From Desulfobacterales bacterium (GTDB lineage Bacteria > Desulfobacterota > Desulfobacteria > Desulfobacterales > JAFDDL01), in NCBI GenBank assembly GCA_034003325.1, contig JAVEYW010000008.1:149409-213408 (forward strand): a DNA stretch of 64,000 nucleotides, given 5' to 3'. This document shows, one piece after another, positions 28,568-37,021 of the stretch (positions within the stretch are counted from its first letter, which is position 1; the number at the start of each line of letters is the position of its first letter). The notes under the pieces were generated by a model, which saw nothing but the letters and a program-made list of their open reading frames with translations, was not told where the DNA came from and made no database searches. The position numbers were made by a program, and so were the translations under genes.

Positions 28568-28927
28568 ATGAAAAAAGAAACGGCTTCGGACTCGGCCGAT
28601 ACCGATTGGGAGAACCGGATATTATGCAAGGACGAAAGCTGCATCGGCGTGATCGGACCGGATGGAAAATGCAAGGAATGCGGATTGCCCTATAATGCCG
28701 ACATCCCCGGCCCCGTGGCACACACGAATGACACCGAAGCGTCGGCTCAAGATGAAGACGCCGCTTTCAACGAAGAATTCGATCCGGACACATTCTCCGA
28801 AACGATCACCGACGAGGAGTGGAACAACCGCAGGTTATGCAGCGACGAGAATTGCATCGGCGTCATCGGACCGGACGGGAAGTGCAAGGAATGCGGCAAA
28901 CCTTTTCTTTTCCCACAGAATGATTAA
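28568..28927 (+). CDS. Small acidic protein with two identical-type four-cysteine modules
   Basis: A 119-aa soluble, very acidic protein built of two near-copies (~14-42 and ~84-112) of a module reading W-x-N-R-x-L-C-x4-C-IGVIGPDG-x-C-K-E-C-G. Each module has C-x4-C-x9-C-x2-C, suited to one zinc or possibly an iron centre, and the two are joined by an acidic linker with many Asp/Glu. GGAG stands seven bases before the ATG and a good promoter just upstream. It precedes nifU by 64 bases. No function is recognised; the neighbourhood would allow a metal or Fe-S related role but does not prove it. Confidence 0.85.
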   Translation: MKKETASDSADTDWENRILCKDESCIGVIGPDGKCKECGLPYNADIPGPVAHTNDTEASAQDEDAAFNEEFDPDTFSETITDEEWNNRRLCSDENCIGVIGPDGKCKECGKPFLFPQND

Positions 28928-28991
28928 CATGGGGACATGAAATTAACTCTGAATTTCGACATCATGCCGCAAGTGCATGAAGGAGGATGTC

Positions 28992-29819
28992 ATGTGGGAA
29001 TATACGGATAAGGTGCGAGAGCATTTCTTAAACCCGAGGAATGTGGGAGAAATCGAAAACGCGGACGCGGTCGGTGAGGTCGGCTCGCTGGCCTGCGGGG
29101 ATGCGCTGAAGCTTAGCTTAAAACTTGATGAAAATGAGCGAATCATTGACGCCAAATTTCAAACCTTTGGTTGCGCCAGTGCCATTGCCTCTTCTTCCGC
29201 GTTGACGGAAATGGTGATCGGAAAAACCCTTGAGGAGGCAAAACTCATCACCAATGAACATATCGCAGAATATTTAGGCGGGCTTCCCAAGGAAAAAATG
29301 CATTGCTCCGTGATGGGCCGCGATGCACTTGAAAAGGCGATCGCCTGTTACCGGGGCGAAGCCGAAAAAAAGGTGGAGGGAAACATCGTCTGCGAGTGCT
29401 TCGGTGTCACGGATTCTGAAATCGAACGGGCGGTCCGGGAAAACCGCCTCTCGGATATCGAGTCGGTAACCAACTTTATGAAAGCCGGTGGCGGATGCGG
29501 CAACTGTCACGACGCCATTCAGGGCATCATCGATTCGGTGTTGAATAACGCCCCGCCGGTTCCCAAAAAGCAGGCTCGCTTGACCAACATACAGAAAATA
29601 AAACTGATCGAGGAAACCATCAGCCGGGAAATCAAGCCCGGGCTGGAAAAAGACGGCGGCGACATCGAGCTGGTGGATGTGGATGGTACCAGAGTTCTGG
29701 TCCGGCTCTGCGGCGCTTGTGCCTCCTGTAAGATGGCCCAAGTGACGTTAAAGGATTTCGTGGAAAGCAAGCTGCGCGAATTGGTGGCGCCGGATCTGAT
29801 AGTAGAGGAGGTGGACTGA
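28992..29819 (+). CDS. nifU: NifU-type iron-sulfur cluster scaffold
   Basis: A 275-aa full-length NifU. The N-terminal IscU-like domain carries the three cluster cysteines (C35 in LACGD, C61 in FGCAS, one in HCSVMG). The central ferredoxin-like 2Fe-2S domain has C-x-C (CECFG) and C-x-x-C (GCGNC), and the C-terminal Nfu domain has C-x-x-C in GACASCKM. AAGGAGG five bases before the ATG at 28992 decides the start over an upstream ATG. Its stop overlaps nifS by one base. No nitrogenase genes are near, so it may be the general Fe-S scaffold, as in many strict anaerobes. Confidence 0.96.
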   Translation: MWEYTDKVREHFLNPRNVGEIENADAVGEVGSLACGDALKLSLKLDENERIIDAKFQTFGCASAIASSSALTEMVIGKTLEEAKLITNEHIAEYLGGLPKEKMHCSVMGRDALEKAIACYRGEAEKKVEGNIVCECFGVTDSEIERAVRENRLSDIESVTNFMKAGGGCGNCHDAIQGIIDSVLNNAPPVPKKQARLTNIQKIKLIEETISREIKPGLEKDGGDIELVDVDGTRVLVRLCGACASCKMAQVTLKDFVESKLRELVAPDLIVEEVD

Positions 29820-30985
29820 TGGCCGTTATTTATATGGACAACAACGCCACAACGAAAGTGGCGCCGGAAGTACTGGAGGCCATGCTGCCCTACTTTACCG
29901 AGCATTACGGCAATCCTTCCAGCATGCACACCTTCGGCGGCTCGGTGGCAAAAAAAATCACCGACGCGCGGGAGAAAGTCGCCGCCTTGACCGGTGCCAC
30001 CCCCGGGGAAATTGTCTTTACCAGTTGCGGAACGGAAAGCGATAACACGGCCATTCATGCGGCCATTCGATCCAACCCCGACAAAAAACACATCATCACC
30101 ACCCGCGTCGAGCATCCGGCCGTCAAGAACGTGTTCGAGCGGCTCTCAAAGCAGGGCTATCGGGTCACCTTCGTGCCGGTGGATCGGGAAGGACGCCTGG
30201 ATACGGCGTACCTCTACAGCCGGCTTTCAGACGACACCGCCATCGTGAGCGTCATGTGGGCCAACAACGAAACCGGCGTCATATTTCCGATTCCGGAGAT
30301 TGCCGAAAAGGTTCATGAAAAGGGAATTGTGTTTCATACGGACGCTGTGCAGGCGGTAGGCAAAATCCCCATTGACCTAGCGCAGAACCGCGTGGACATG
30401 CTCTCGCTATCCGGCCATAAACTGCATGGCCCCAAGGGTATCGGCGCGCTTTACGTTCGGAAAGGCACCAAGTTTTCTCCATTTTTGCTCGGCGGCCATC
30501 AAGAACACGGCAGACGGGGGGGAACGGAAAATGTCGCCGCTATTATTGGACTCGGGCGAGCCAGTGAATTGGCCGCGCAGCAAATGAGCGAAGAAACCAC
30601 CCGCGTGCGACGGCTCAGAGACAAACTGGAAATCGAGCTCATCAAGAAAATTCCTAACGCATTTATCAACGGCGACTGGGACCAGCGGTTGCCCAACACC
30701 ACCAGCATTGCCTTTGAATATGTGGAGGGCGAATCGATTCTGCTGCTGATGGACCAGCATGGCATTTGCGCATCCTCAGGCTCCGCCTGCACCTCCGGAT
30801 CATTGGAACCTTCTCATGTGCTTCGGGCCATGGGCGTTCCGTTTACGGCCGCTCACGGCTCCATTCGTTTCAGCCTGAGCGTTTATAACACGGAAGCGGA
30901 AATCGATCTGGTCATCGAAAAGCTGCCCCCCATCATCGAGCGGTTGCGCAGTATGTCTCCCTTCTGGAAGCAAGCAACCGGGTGA
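29819..30985 (+). CDS. nifS: Cysteine desulfurase (NifS type)
   Basis: A 388-aa PLP enzyme that takes sulfur from cysteine and passes the persulfide to NifU. The PLP lysine lies in SLSGHKLHGPKG and the active cysteine in the loop SSGSACTSGS; the N-terminus YMDNNATTK is typical. The group I loop favours NifS/IscS rather than SufS. The ATG overlaps the nifU stop as TGATG, so the two are translationally coupled. Confidence 0.95.
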   Translation: MAVIYMDNNATTKVAPEVLEAMLPYFTEHYGNPSSMHTFGGSVAKKITDAREKVAALTGATPGEIVFTSCGTESDNTAIHAAIRSNPDKKHIITTRVEHPAVKNVFERLSKQGYRVTFVPVDREGRLDTAYLYSRLSDDTAIVSVMWANNETGVIFPIPEIAEKVHEKGIVFHTDAVQAVGKIPIDLAQNRVDMLSLSGHKLHGPKGIGALYVRKGTKFSPFLLGGHQEHGRRGGTENVAAIIGLGRASELAAQQMSEETTRVRRLRDKLEIELIKKIPNAFINGDWDQRLPNTTSIAFEYVEGESILLLMDQHGICASSGSACTSGSLEPSHVLRAMGVPFTAAHGSIRFSLSVYNTEAEIDLVIEKLPPIIERLRSMSPFWKQATG

Positions 30986-31493
30986 GCGTGTGCGTCAAGC
31001 CACAGTGATGTAACATGGCGCAATGAACTGAATTTTGCCAACTCCCGGCTGCCTTACGGCGATTCTTTTGTTTTTTCGTGACATTCATTTCACAATATCA
31101 TCCTGACGATCGCAAAAAATTTGGATTGTTTTTCACCGAAATATTTCATATTAATCTCCGCCGGTAAATAGAGAGCCGTTTTCGGGTGAACATCGCCCCC
31201 CCTCTCTGATACCACCAACCGTCTTTTCTATCGCTCACAGGCTGAGTTTCCATAAGCCGTAGCGCTATTCTTGTCCTATGGGATTGGAGGATAGACGTTG
31301 CTTTTAAGGCTCACACCGAATCAACTTCAAACACAACATGATGTCGTAACCGCATTCAGCGACAGCGGGCTATCGTCGGACCAACCGTCAACCGAATCAC
31401 AAATCGCGCCGAAACCTGCGAAATCGTCCAGTGAGCGGAAAAAAAATAATGAGCCACCATGACAATCGCGCACTATAGAAGGGGAAAAGAATA
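30986..31493 (+). other. Intergenic region between nifS and the decarboxylase cluster
   Basis: About 500 bases without a confident gene, terminator or promoter. A 54-codon plus-strand frame (TTG 31298 to TGA 31462) has GGAGG seven bases upstream and a polar predicted product rich in Gln, Ser and Lys. It could be a small protein or chance. It most likely contains the promoter of the downstream cluster. Confidence 0.5.
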
Positions 31494-33044
31494 ATGGGTA
31501 ATAATGAATTAATCACACTACTGGCGGATAAGAACCAAACCGCGCTGAAAGGCGGGGGCGAGGATCGCATCCGTAAACAGCACGAGAACGGCAAGCTAAC
31601 GGCCCGTGAACGCCTTGACCTTCTTTTGGATTCAGGAACCTTTGTGGAAGTGGACCGGTTCAAAACACACCGGTGCACCGATTTTGACATGGCGGACAAG
31701 AAAATCCCAGGGGACGGCGTGGTTACCGGGTGGGGCCTGGTTCATGGGCGGCAGGTCTTCGTGTTTGCGCAGGATTTCACGTCCTATGGCGGCGCATTGT
31801 CCTTAGCCCAGTCTGAAAAAATTTGCAAAGTGATGAAAATGGCCATGAAAACCGGAATGCCCTTTATCGGCCTTTGCGACTCGGGCGGCGCTCGGATTCA
31901 GGAAGGCGTTATGAGTCTGGCTGGCTACGGCGACATTTTTCTACTCAATGTCATGGCCTCTGGCGTCATTCCGCAGATTACGGCCATCATGGGGCCTTCG
32001 GCGGGCGGCGCGGTCTATTCCCCGGCATTGACGGACTGGATCTTCATGGTGGAAAAAACAAGTCACATGTTCATCACCGGCCCGGATGTCATCAAATCCG
32101 TCACCCGTGAAATCGTCAGCAAGGAAGACCTGGGCGGCGCCATGGCGCATAATGCCAAAAGCGGTGTCGCGCATTTTTCATCTCCGGATGATCGGGCTTG
32201 TCTGGCTTCGATTCGGGAACTGATGAGTTTTCTGCCGCAAAACAATATGGACGATCCGCCGCGCGTCGCATGCGATGACGATCCCATGCGCCGCGATGAG
32301 AACCTGCGCGATGTCGTTCCGGCCGATGCCAACAAACCCTATGACATTCGCTCGATCATCCGCTCCAATCTGGATAACCGGCATTTTTTTGAAGTGCATC
32401 AGCACTGGGCCAAGAACATTGTGGTGGGCTTTGGCCGCTTGGACGGCATGCCCGTGGGCGTCATCGCCAATCAGCCCATGGTGATGGCCGGCAGCCTCGA
32501 TATCGATGCCTCCCTCAAAGGCGCCCGCTTTGTCCGCTTTTGCGATGCCTTCAATATTCCGCTGATTATCTATGAAGATGTGCCGGGATTTTTACCGGGC
32601 ACACATCAGGAATACGGCGGCATCATCAAGCACGGCGCAAAACTGATCTATGCCTTTTGCGAGGCCACGGTGCCGCGGATCACCCTGATTACCCGAAAAG
32701 CCTACGGCGGCGCCTACATTGTCATGAGCTCCAAGCACATTCGCGGCGATATCAACATCGCCTACCCCACCGCTGAAATCGCCGTCATGGGCGCGGAAGG
32801 CGCGGTCAACATCATCAGCCGCGAAAAAATCAATTCGGCCAAAGATCCCGAGGCCGAGCGGGCTCGATTGATCGACGAGTATCGCAACAAATTTTCAAAC
32901 CCGTACCGGGCTGCGGAACTCGGGTACATCGATGAGGTGATCGATCCTGCCGACACCCGGCCCAAGCTGATCGCGGCCCTTCGCATGCTGCGAAACAAGC
33001 GCGATCAAAATCCACCCAAGAAACACGGCAATATTCCCTTATAA
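31494..33044 (+). CDS. mmdA: Methylmalonyl-CoA decarboxylase carboxyltransferase (alpha) subunit
   Basis: A 516-aa acyl-CoA carboxylase beta/decarboxylase alpha subunit with two crotonase-like halves. [13 protein letters not shown] at the N-terminus, [15 protein letters not shown] and [14 protein letters not shown] in the middle, and [20 protein letters not shown] with [12 protein letters not shown] in the C-terminal half match MmdA/propionyl-CoA carboxylase beta. It moves CO2 from methylmalonyl-CoA to biotin on the carrier protein encoded three genes on. The membrane beta subunit next to it marks a sodium-pumping decarboxylase rather than an ATP-driven carboxylase; no biotin carboxylase is present. 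It differs from the longer GcdA type. Confidence 0.9.
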   Translation: MGNNELITLLADKNQTALKGGGEDRIRKQHENGKLTARERLDLLLDSGTFVEVDRFKTHRCTDFDMADKKIPGDGVVTGWGLVHGRQVFVFAQDFTSYGGALSLAQSEKICKVMKMAMKTGMPFIGLCDSGGARIQEGVMSLAGYGDIFLLNVMASGVIPQITAIMGPSAGGAVYSPALTDWIFMVEKTSHMFITGPDVIKSVTREIVSKEDLGGAMAHNAKSGVAHFSSPDDRACLASIRELMSFLPQNNMDDPPRVACDDDPMRRDENLRDVVPADANKPYDIRSIIRSNLDNRHFFEVHQHWAKNIVVGFGRLDGMPVGVIANQPMVMAGSLDIDASLKGARFVRFCDAFNIPLIIYEDVPGFLPGTHQEYGGIIKHGAKLIYAFCEATVPRITLITRKAYGGAYIVMSSKHIRGDINIAYPTAEIAVMGAEGAVNIISREKINSAKDPEAERARLIDEYRNKFSNPYRAAELGYIDEVIDPADTRPKLIAALRMLRNKRDQNPPKKHGNIPL

Positions 33045-33056
33045 AGCGAGGTGGTT

Positions 33057-34205
33057 ATGACTTGGCAATATGTGTTTGAACTCATCAAGAATATTCTGAT
33101 AACGCAAACCGGTATTCCCAACCTGGCCTATAAGGAAGTGCTGATGATTCTCATCGCCTTTTTTTTCCTTTATCTGGCCGTGGCCAAGGGGTATGAGCCG
33201 CTCTTGCTGGTTCCCATCGGTTTCGGCATTTTTCTCGTCAACTTTCCCCTGGTGCCCCTGATGGGCTTCACGGAAAACGGCACGCCCGAACTGATTCGGG
33301 CGTTCTATAAGTACGGCGTCGAGTGGGAAATCATCCCCTGCGTCATCTTTCTGGGGTTGGGCGCCATGACCGATTTCGGCCCCCTGATTGCGAACCCGAA
33401 AACCTTGTTTATCGGCGCCGGCGCACAATTGGGGGTTTTCATCACCTATATCGGCGTCCTTTTTTTCGGTTTCACCTTAAAAGAGGCCGCCTCGGTGGGC
33501 ATCATCGGCGGCGCGGACGGCCCCACCACCATTTATCTGACCGCCAAACTGGCGCCGCATCTCTTGGGCGCAAACGCCCTGGCCGCCTATTCGTACATGG
33601 CCATGGTTCCCCTCATTCAACCGCCCATCATGCGGTTGATGACAACGCCCGCCCAGCGCCTGATCCGCATGCGCCAGTTACGTCCCGTTTCTGCCCGTGA
33701 AAAACTGCTCTTTCCCCTCATCGGTTCGATTCTGATCATTCTGCTGATTCCGGCCGTCGCCCCGTTAATGGGCATGTTCATGTTCGGCAATTTCATGCGC
33801 GAGTGCCTGGTGGTCAAACGGCTTTCCGAAACGGCTCAGAATGCCTTGATGAACATCGTGACGATTTTTCTGGGCTTATCGGTGGGGGCCACCATGCAGG
33901 CCGAGGTGTTTCTGAACGTAAAACCCCTTTTAATTTTTGGATTCGGACTCCTTGATTTTGTCGTCTGTACGTTTGGCGGAATTTTGACGGTTCATGTCAT
34001 GAACCTCTTTTTAAAGGAAAAAATCAACCCCCTGATCGGTTCCGCCGGTGTCTCGGCCGTGCCCATGGCCGCGCGCGTCGCTCATGCAGAAGGGCTGAAA
34101 TATGATCCCGAAAACTGGCTGCTGATGCATGCCATGGGCCCCAACCTGGCCGGCGTGATCGGTTCGGCCGCCGCTGCCGGCATGTTCATCGCCATGTTTC
34201 AATAG
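33057..34205 (+). CDS. mmdB: Sodium-ion-translocating decarboxylase beta subunit
   Basis: A 382-aa inner-membrane protein with about nine to eleven helices that decarboxylates carboxybiotin and exports Na+. The two signature regions are present: GIIGGADGPT (contains the Na+-site Asp known from OadB) and NPLIGSAGVSAVPMAARV (contains the conserved Asn and Ser). GAGGTGG lies immediately before the ATG at 33057; a GTG two codons earlier overlaps that site and is rejected. It begins 12 bases after mmdA. Confidence 0.93.
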   Translation: MTWQYVFELIKNILITQTGIPNLAYKEVLMILIAFFFLYLAVAKGYEPLLLVPIGFGIFLVNFPLVPLMGFTENGTPELIRAFYKYGVEWEIIPCVIFLGLGAMTDFGPLIANPKTLFIGAGAQLGVFITYIGVLFFGFTLKEAASVGIIGGADGPTTIYLTAKLAPHLLGANALAAYSYMAMVPLIQPPIMRLMTTPAQRLIRMRQLRPVSAREKLLFPLIGSILIILLIPAVAPLMGMFMFGNFMRECLVVKRLSETAQNALMNIVTIFLGLSVGATMQAEVFLNVKPLLIFGFGLLDFVVCTFGGILTVHVMNLFLKEKINPLIGSAGVSAVPMAARVAHAEGLKYDPENWLLMHAMGPNLAGVIGSAAAAGMFIAMFQ

Positions 34206-34217
34206 GAGGACCGGACA

Positions 34218-35126
34218 ATGAAATTAAGATGTTTTTATATAGGGACGATCGCATTAGCGGTATTGCTCCTGCACGCGGGCCGGGGATGGACCGCCTTCAG
34301 TGAAGACTTGGAAAAACCGTGCCCCAAATTCTCTCGGGAAGGGACGGACTGGATAGCCACGCTGATTCCCCGCGGCAAAAGCACCAGCATTCAAATTCGC
34401 TTTCATGCCGAGGGAGCTGAGATTAACCAAGTGGCCGCCAAGGAATATTCAGAAGCCGAAGCCCCCCTGGTGAATTGGAAAAATTTTCGTTCGGATTTTT
34501 TTATCGCCAAAATGAAGGCTTCCGCTCCCGGCGCTGACGTCCGCTTTTCCATTGGTTCGAATTATTTCACGACCGCTACGGATCTATGGGCACCGGTCTC
34601 CGTCAACGACCGCACTTGGGGAACCACCTCTCCGGTCAATGTCGGCCTGAAGGATCGGACCAATATTCTGACCGTCACCTTGCGCGACGGCGGTCCGTTG
34701 GATGCGGACGGCAAGGCCGACGGTAAAATTGAGTTTATTTGTGGGCCGCGGGATTCGTTCTGGGGCTATGCCGTCGGCACCCTGTTTATTCGGTTTTTCG
34801 GCATCTTCATTGTGTTGGGTGTGCTGATGGCCGGCATGATATTCTCCGGCAAGATATTTCAATGGACGGAAGCGCATGGCCGAACAAAAAAAATACTCGT
34901 TCCCATAGCACCGTCGCCGGACTTTTCAGATACGTTAGAGGATATCCCCGGAATCGACCCGGCCACCGCGGCGGCAATTGCCGTGGCGCTTCATCTGCAC
35001 AGCGGCGCCTCGCAGCCAACGCTGTCCGGGAATTTGAGTACAGCCGGCGTATCCGCCTGGGGCCATTTCGGACGGGGAAAACTGATGAATGACCGCATGC
35101 CGGTTTTTAACCGTGTTCAACGATAG
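34218..35126 (+). CDS. OadG/MmdD-like membrane subunit with large exported N-terminal domain
   Basis: A 302-aa protein: signal peptide (1-25), a ~150-aa exported beta-rich domain, one membrane helix (~178-205, FIRFFGIFIVLGVLMAGMIF), then a cytoplasmic Pro/Gly-rich tail. The helix and its location in the cluster match the gamma/delta subunits (OadG, MmdD), which anchor the carboxyltransferase to the beta subunit and are normally about 80-120 aa. The exported domain is extra and not recognised. AGGAGG lies eight bases before the ATG. It probably fulfils the anchor role; what the outer domain does is unknown. Confidence 0.75.
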   Translation: MKLRCFYIGTIALAVLLLHAGRGWTAFSEDLEKPCPKFSREGTDWIATLIPRGKSTSIQIRFHAEGAEINQVAAKEYSEAEAPLVNWKNFRSDFFIAKMKASAPGADVRFSIGSNYFTTATDLWAPVSVNDRTWGTTSPVNVGLKDRTNILTVTLRDGGPLDADGKADGKIEFICGPRDSFWGYAVGTLFIRFFGIFIVLGVLMAGMIFSGKIFQWTEAHGRTKKILVPIAPSPDFSDTLEDIPGIDPATAAAIAVALHLHSGASQPTLSGNLSTAGVSAWGHFGRGKLMNDRMPVFNRVQR

Positions 35127-35150
35127 CAGATAACGGAGATCATAATCAAA

Positions 35151-35594
35151 ATGACCAAATATACCTTAAATATTAACGAACAGACCTTCGATGTGGAAAT
35201 CGTTTCCATCCTCGGCGGCAAAGCCCGGGTAACCGTCAATCAGATGCCCTACGAGGTCCTGATCAGTGGCGACAGTGTGCAGCAACCCGTTGCCGCGGCA
35301 CCGGTAGCGCCGGCCATGCCCCTGTTGGCCACACCCCGGGCACCGGCGGCCGCCAGACCCGCGCCGGCAGCCGTTGGCGGCAGCGGCGTCATCACCGCAC
35401 CGATTCCGGGGAAAATCCTCGGCATTTCGGTAAATCTTGGGGATAGCGTCACCGCCGGCCAAACAGTGGCCATCATGGAAGCCATGAAAATGGAAAACAA
35501 CCTGACCAGCCCCATTGCCGGCAAGGTTAAAGAGATTCGGGTAAACAAGGATGCGGATGTCTCTACCGGAGATGTCATTATGGTTATCGGCTGA
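35151..35594 (+). CDS. mmdC: Biotin carboxyl carrier protein of the decarboxylase
   Basis: A 147-aa protein with a short N-terminal beta domain, a flexible Ala/Pro-rich linker (~42-80) and a biotinyl domain at the C-terminus. The biotinylated lysine is in EAMKMENN. It shuttles CO2 from the carboxyltransferase to the membrane beta subunit. Length and architecture match MmdC. GGAG stands 12 bases upstream of the ATG. Last gene of the cluster; a strong hairpin follows. Confidence 0.92.
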   Translation: MTKYTLNINEQTFDVEIVSILGGKARVTVNQMPYEVLISGDSVQQPVAAAPVAPAMPLLATPRAPAAARPAPAAVGGSGVITAPIPGKILGISVNLGDSVTAGQTVAIMEAMKMENNLTSPIAGKVKEIRVNKDADVSTGDVIMVIG

Positions 35595-35648
35595 CCGGAT
35601 TGACCCGCTATCGCGATTACAGCGCATCCTGATCGGGCGTAAGCTTCA

Positions 35649-35689
35649 CGGCGCAATGCCCCGGCCAAAATGGCCCCGGCATTGCGCCG
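35649..35689 (+). terminator. Strong hairpin after the decarboxylase cluster
   Basis: CGGCGCAATGCC (35649-35660) and GGCATTGCGCCG (35678-35689) are perfectly complementary, with GGCC/GGCC pairing inside the loop. No T run follows on the plus strand, so it may stabilise the mRNA end or act with Rho rather than be a classic terminator. Confidence 0.45.
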
Positions 35690-35838
35690 CCACCACCAAC
35701 GCCTGAATTAAACGCCCTCCCGATCATCCGGAGCGGAACTACCGTCCATTCATCTGCCATTAACCAAAAAATCCCTGGATTTTAGTACCGATTTCCCGTA
35801 TTCATGGCTCCGGTTTCAATCTATATTCCGAGGAGCCT

Positions 35839-36972
35839 ATGCCGGTTCGATTTCATTTAAACCACACTGACCGAAACACCCGTGCCCGCGCAGGCACGCT
35901 GGAAACGCCTCATGGCACGGTGCAAACCCCGCTCTTCATGCCCGTCGGCACGCAGGCGGCGCTAAAGGCGCTCCATCCAGCCCTGGCCGAGCAAATCGAT
36001 GCGCAAATAATTCTTGCCAATACGTATCATTTGTTTTTACAGCCCGGATGCGCGGTGGTGGCCCGATTAGGAGGGCTTCACCCCTTTATGGGATGGTCCC
36101 GGCCGATTCTGACGGATTCCGGTGGATTTCAGGTATTCAGCCTGCCCAACAAGGAAATATCCGAACAGGGCGTTGAGTTCATCGACGAGAAAAACGCCAA
36201 ATCCGTTTTCATGGGGCCGGAAGAATCCATTCACGCCCAAAACGACTTGGGGGCCGATATCATCATGGCCTTTGACGAATGCATTCCCTACCCCGCAACC
36301 CACGAATATGCGGCCAAATCCGTTGAACGGACGCTTCGATGGGCGGCACGCTCGCTATCGGCCCATCAAAACAGTACCACCCAGGCCCTTTTTGGCATCG
36401 TGCAGGGATCGGTTTACCCGGATCTTCGGCAACGATCCGCCGAGGAATTGGTAAAAATGAATTTTCCGGGGTATGCCGTCGGTGGGGTAAGCGTGGGCGA
36501 AGGCCACGATCTGATGAAAAAAGCGGTGGAATATTCAGTCCCCTTTTTACCTGAAAAAAAGGTCCGGTATCTTATGGGCGTCGGTCATCCCGAAGACATT
36601 CTCGAGGCCGTGGAACGCGGCATGGATATATTCGACTGTATCATTCCCACTTTTCTGGCCCGCTCCGGAGTTTTTTTCACCACGACGGGAAAGGTTCGCA
36701 TCAACAAGAAATCCTACCGCAAGGACCGCTATCCGATCGACACGCAATGCCAATGCCCGACCTGCACCCGATTTTCGAGGGCCTACCTGCACCATCTGTA
36801 TACCGTGGATGAGCCTTTGGGAAAAACGCTCGGCACCATTCACAACATCCATTTCTATATGAACATGATGAAACAGATGCGTGAAGCGATCCTTAAAAAT
36901 CGCTTCACGCAATTTAAACAGCAATTTTTGCAGCATCTGAATTCCTTCCGCGCCGATACAAAAGGCAATTAA
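35839..36972 (+). CDS. tgt: tRNA-guanine transglycosylase
   Basis: A 377-aa bacterial Tgt that swaps guanine-34 for preQ1 in tRNAs with GUN anticodons on the queuosine path. The catalytic residues sit in LTDSGGFQVFSL and in FDCIIPT; the zinc site includes CQCPTC and a following HH. GAGGAG is four bases before the ATG. Length is normal. It stands alone between the decarboxylase cluster and the convergent SulP gene; no other queuosine genes are nearby. Confidence 0.97.
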   Translation: MPVRFHLNHTDRNTRARAGTLETPHGTVQTPLFMPVGTQAALKALHPALAEQIDAQIILANTYHLFLQPGCAVVARLGGLHPFMGWSRPILTDSGGFQVFSLPNKEISEQGVEFIDEKNAKSVFMGPEESIHAQNDLGADIIMAFDECIPYPATHEYAAKSVERTLRWAARSLSAHQNSTTQALFGIVQGSVYPDLRQRSAEELVKMNFPGYAVGGVSVGEGHDLMKKAVEYSVPFLPEKKVRYLMGVGHPEDILEAVERGMDIFDCIIPTFLARSGVFFTTTGKVRINKKSYRKDRYPIDTQCQCPTCTRFSRAYLHHLYTVDEPLGKTLGTIHNIHFYMNMMKQMREAILKNRFTQFKQQFLQHLNSFRADTKGN

Positions 36973-36977
36973 AGCCA

Positions 36978-37021
36978 TTTGATTTCATTCATGATAAAAA
37001 ATACGCCATGATGAATTCAAA
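36978..37021. terminator. Hairpin between convergent tgt and sulP
   Basis: TTTGATTTCATTCATG (36978-36993) nearly pairs with CATGATGAATTCAAA (37007-37021), with one mismatch and one bulge. It overlaps the last codon of sulP. An A/T-rich loop and no long T run make its strength uncertain. Confidence 0.35.

Noticed and set aside
30986..31493. tRNA or other structured RNA in the gap before mmdA
   Set aside because: No TPsiC-type motif or acceptor stem pairing found; likewise no tRNA elsewhere in the window by eye.
31494..35594. Glutaconyl-CoA decarboxylase (GcdABCD) identity
   Set aside because: The carboxyltransferase is 516 aa with MmdA/propionyl-CoA carboxylase features; GcdA is longer and starts differently.
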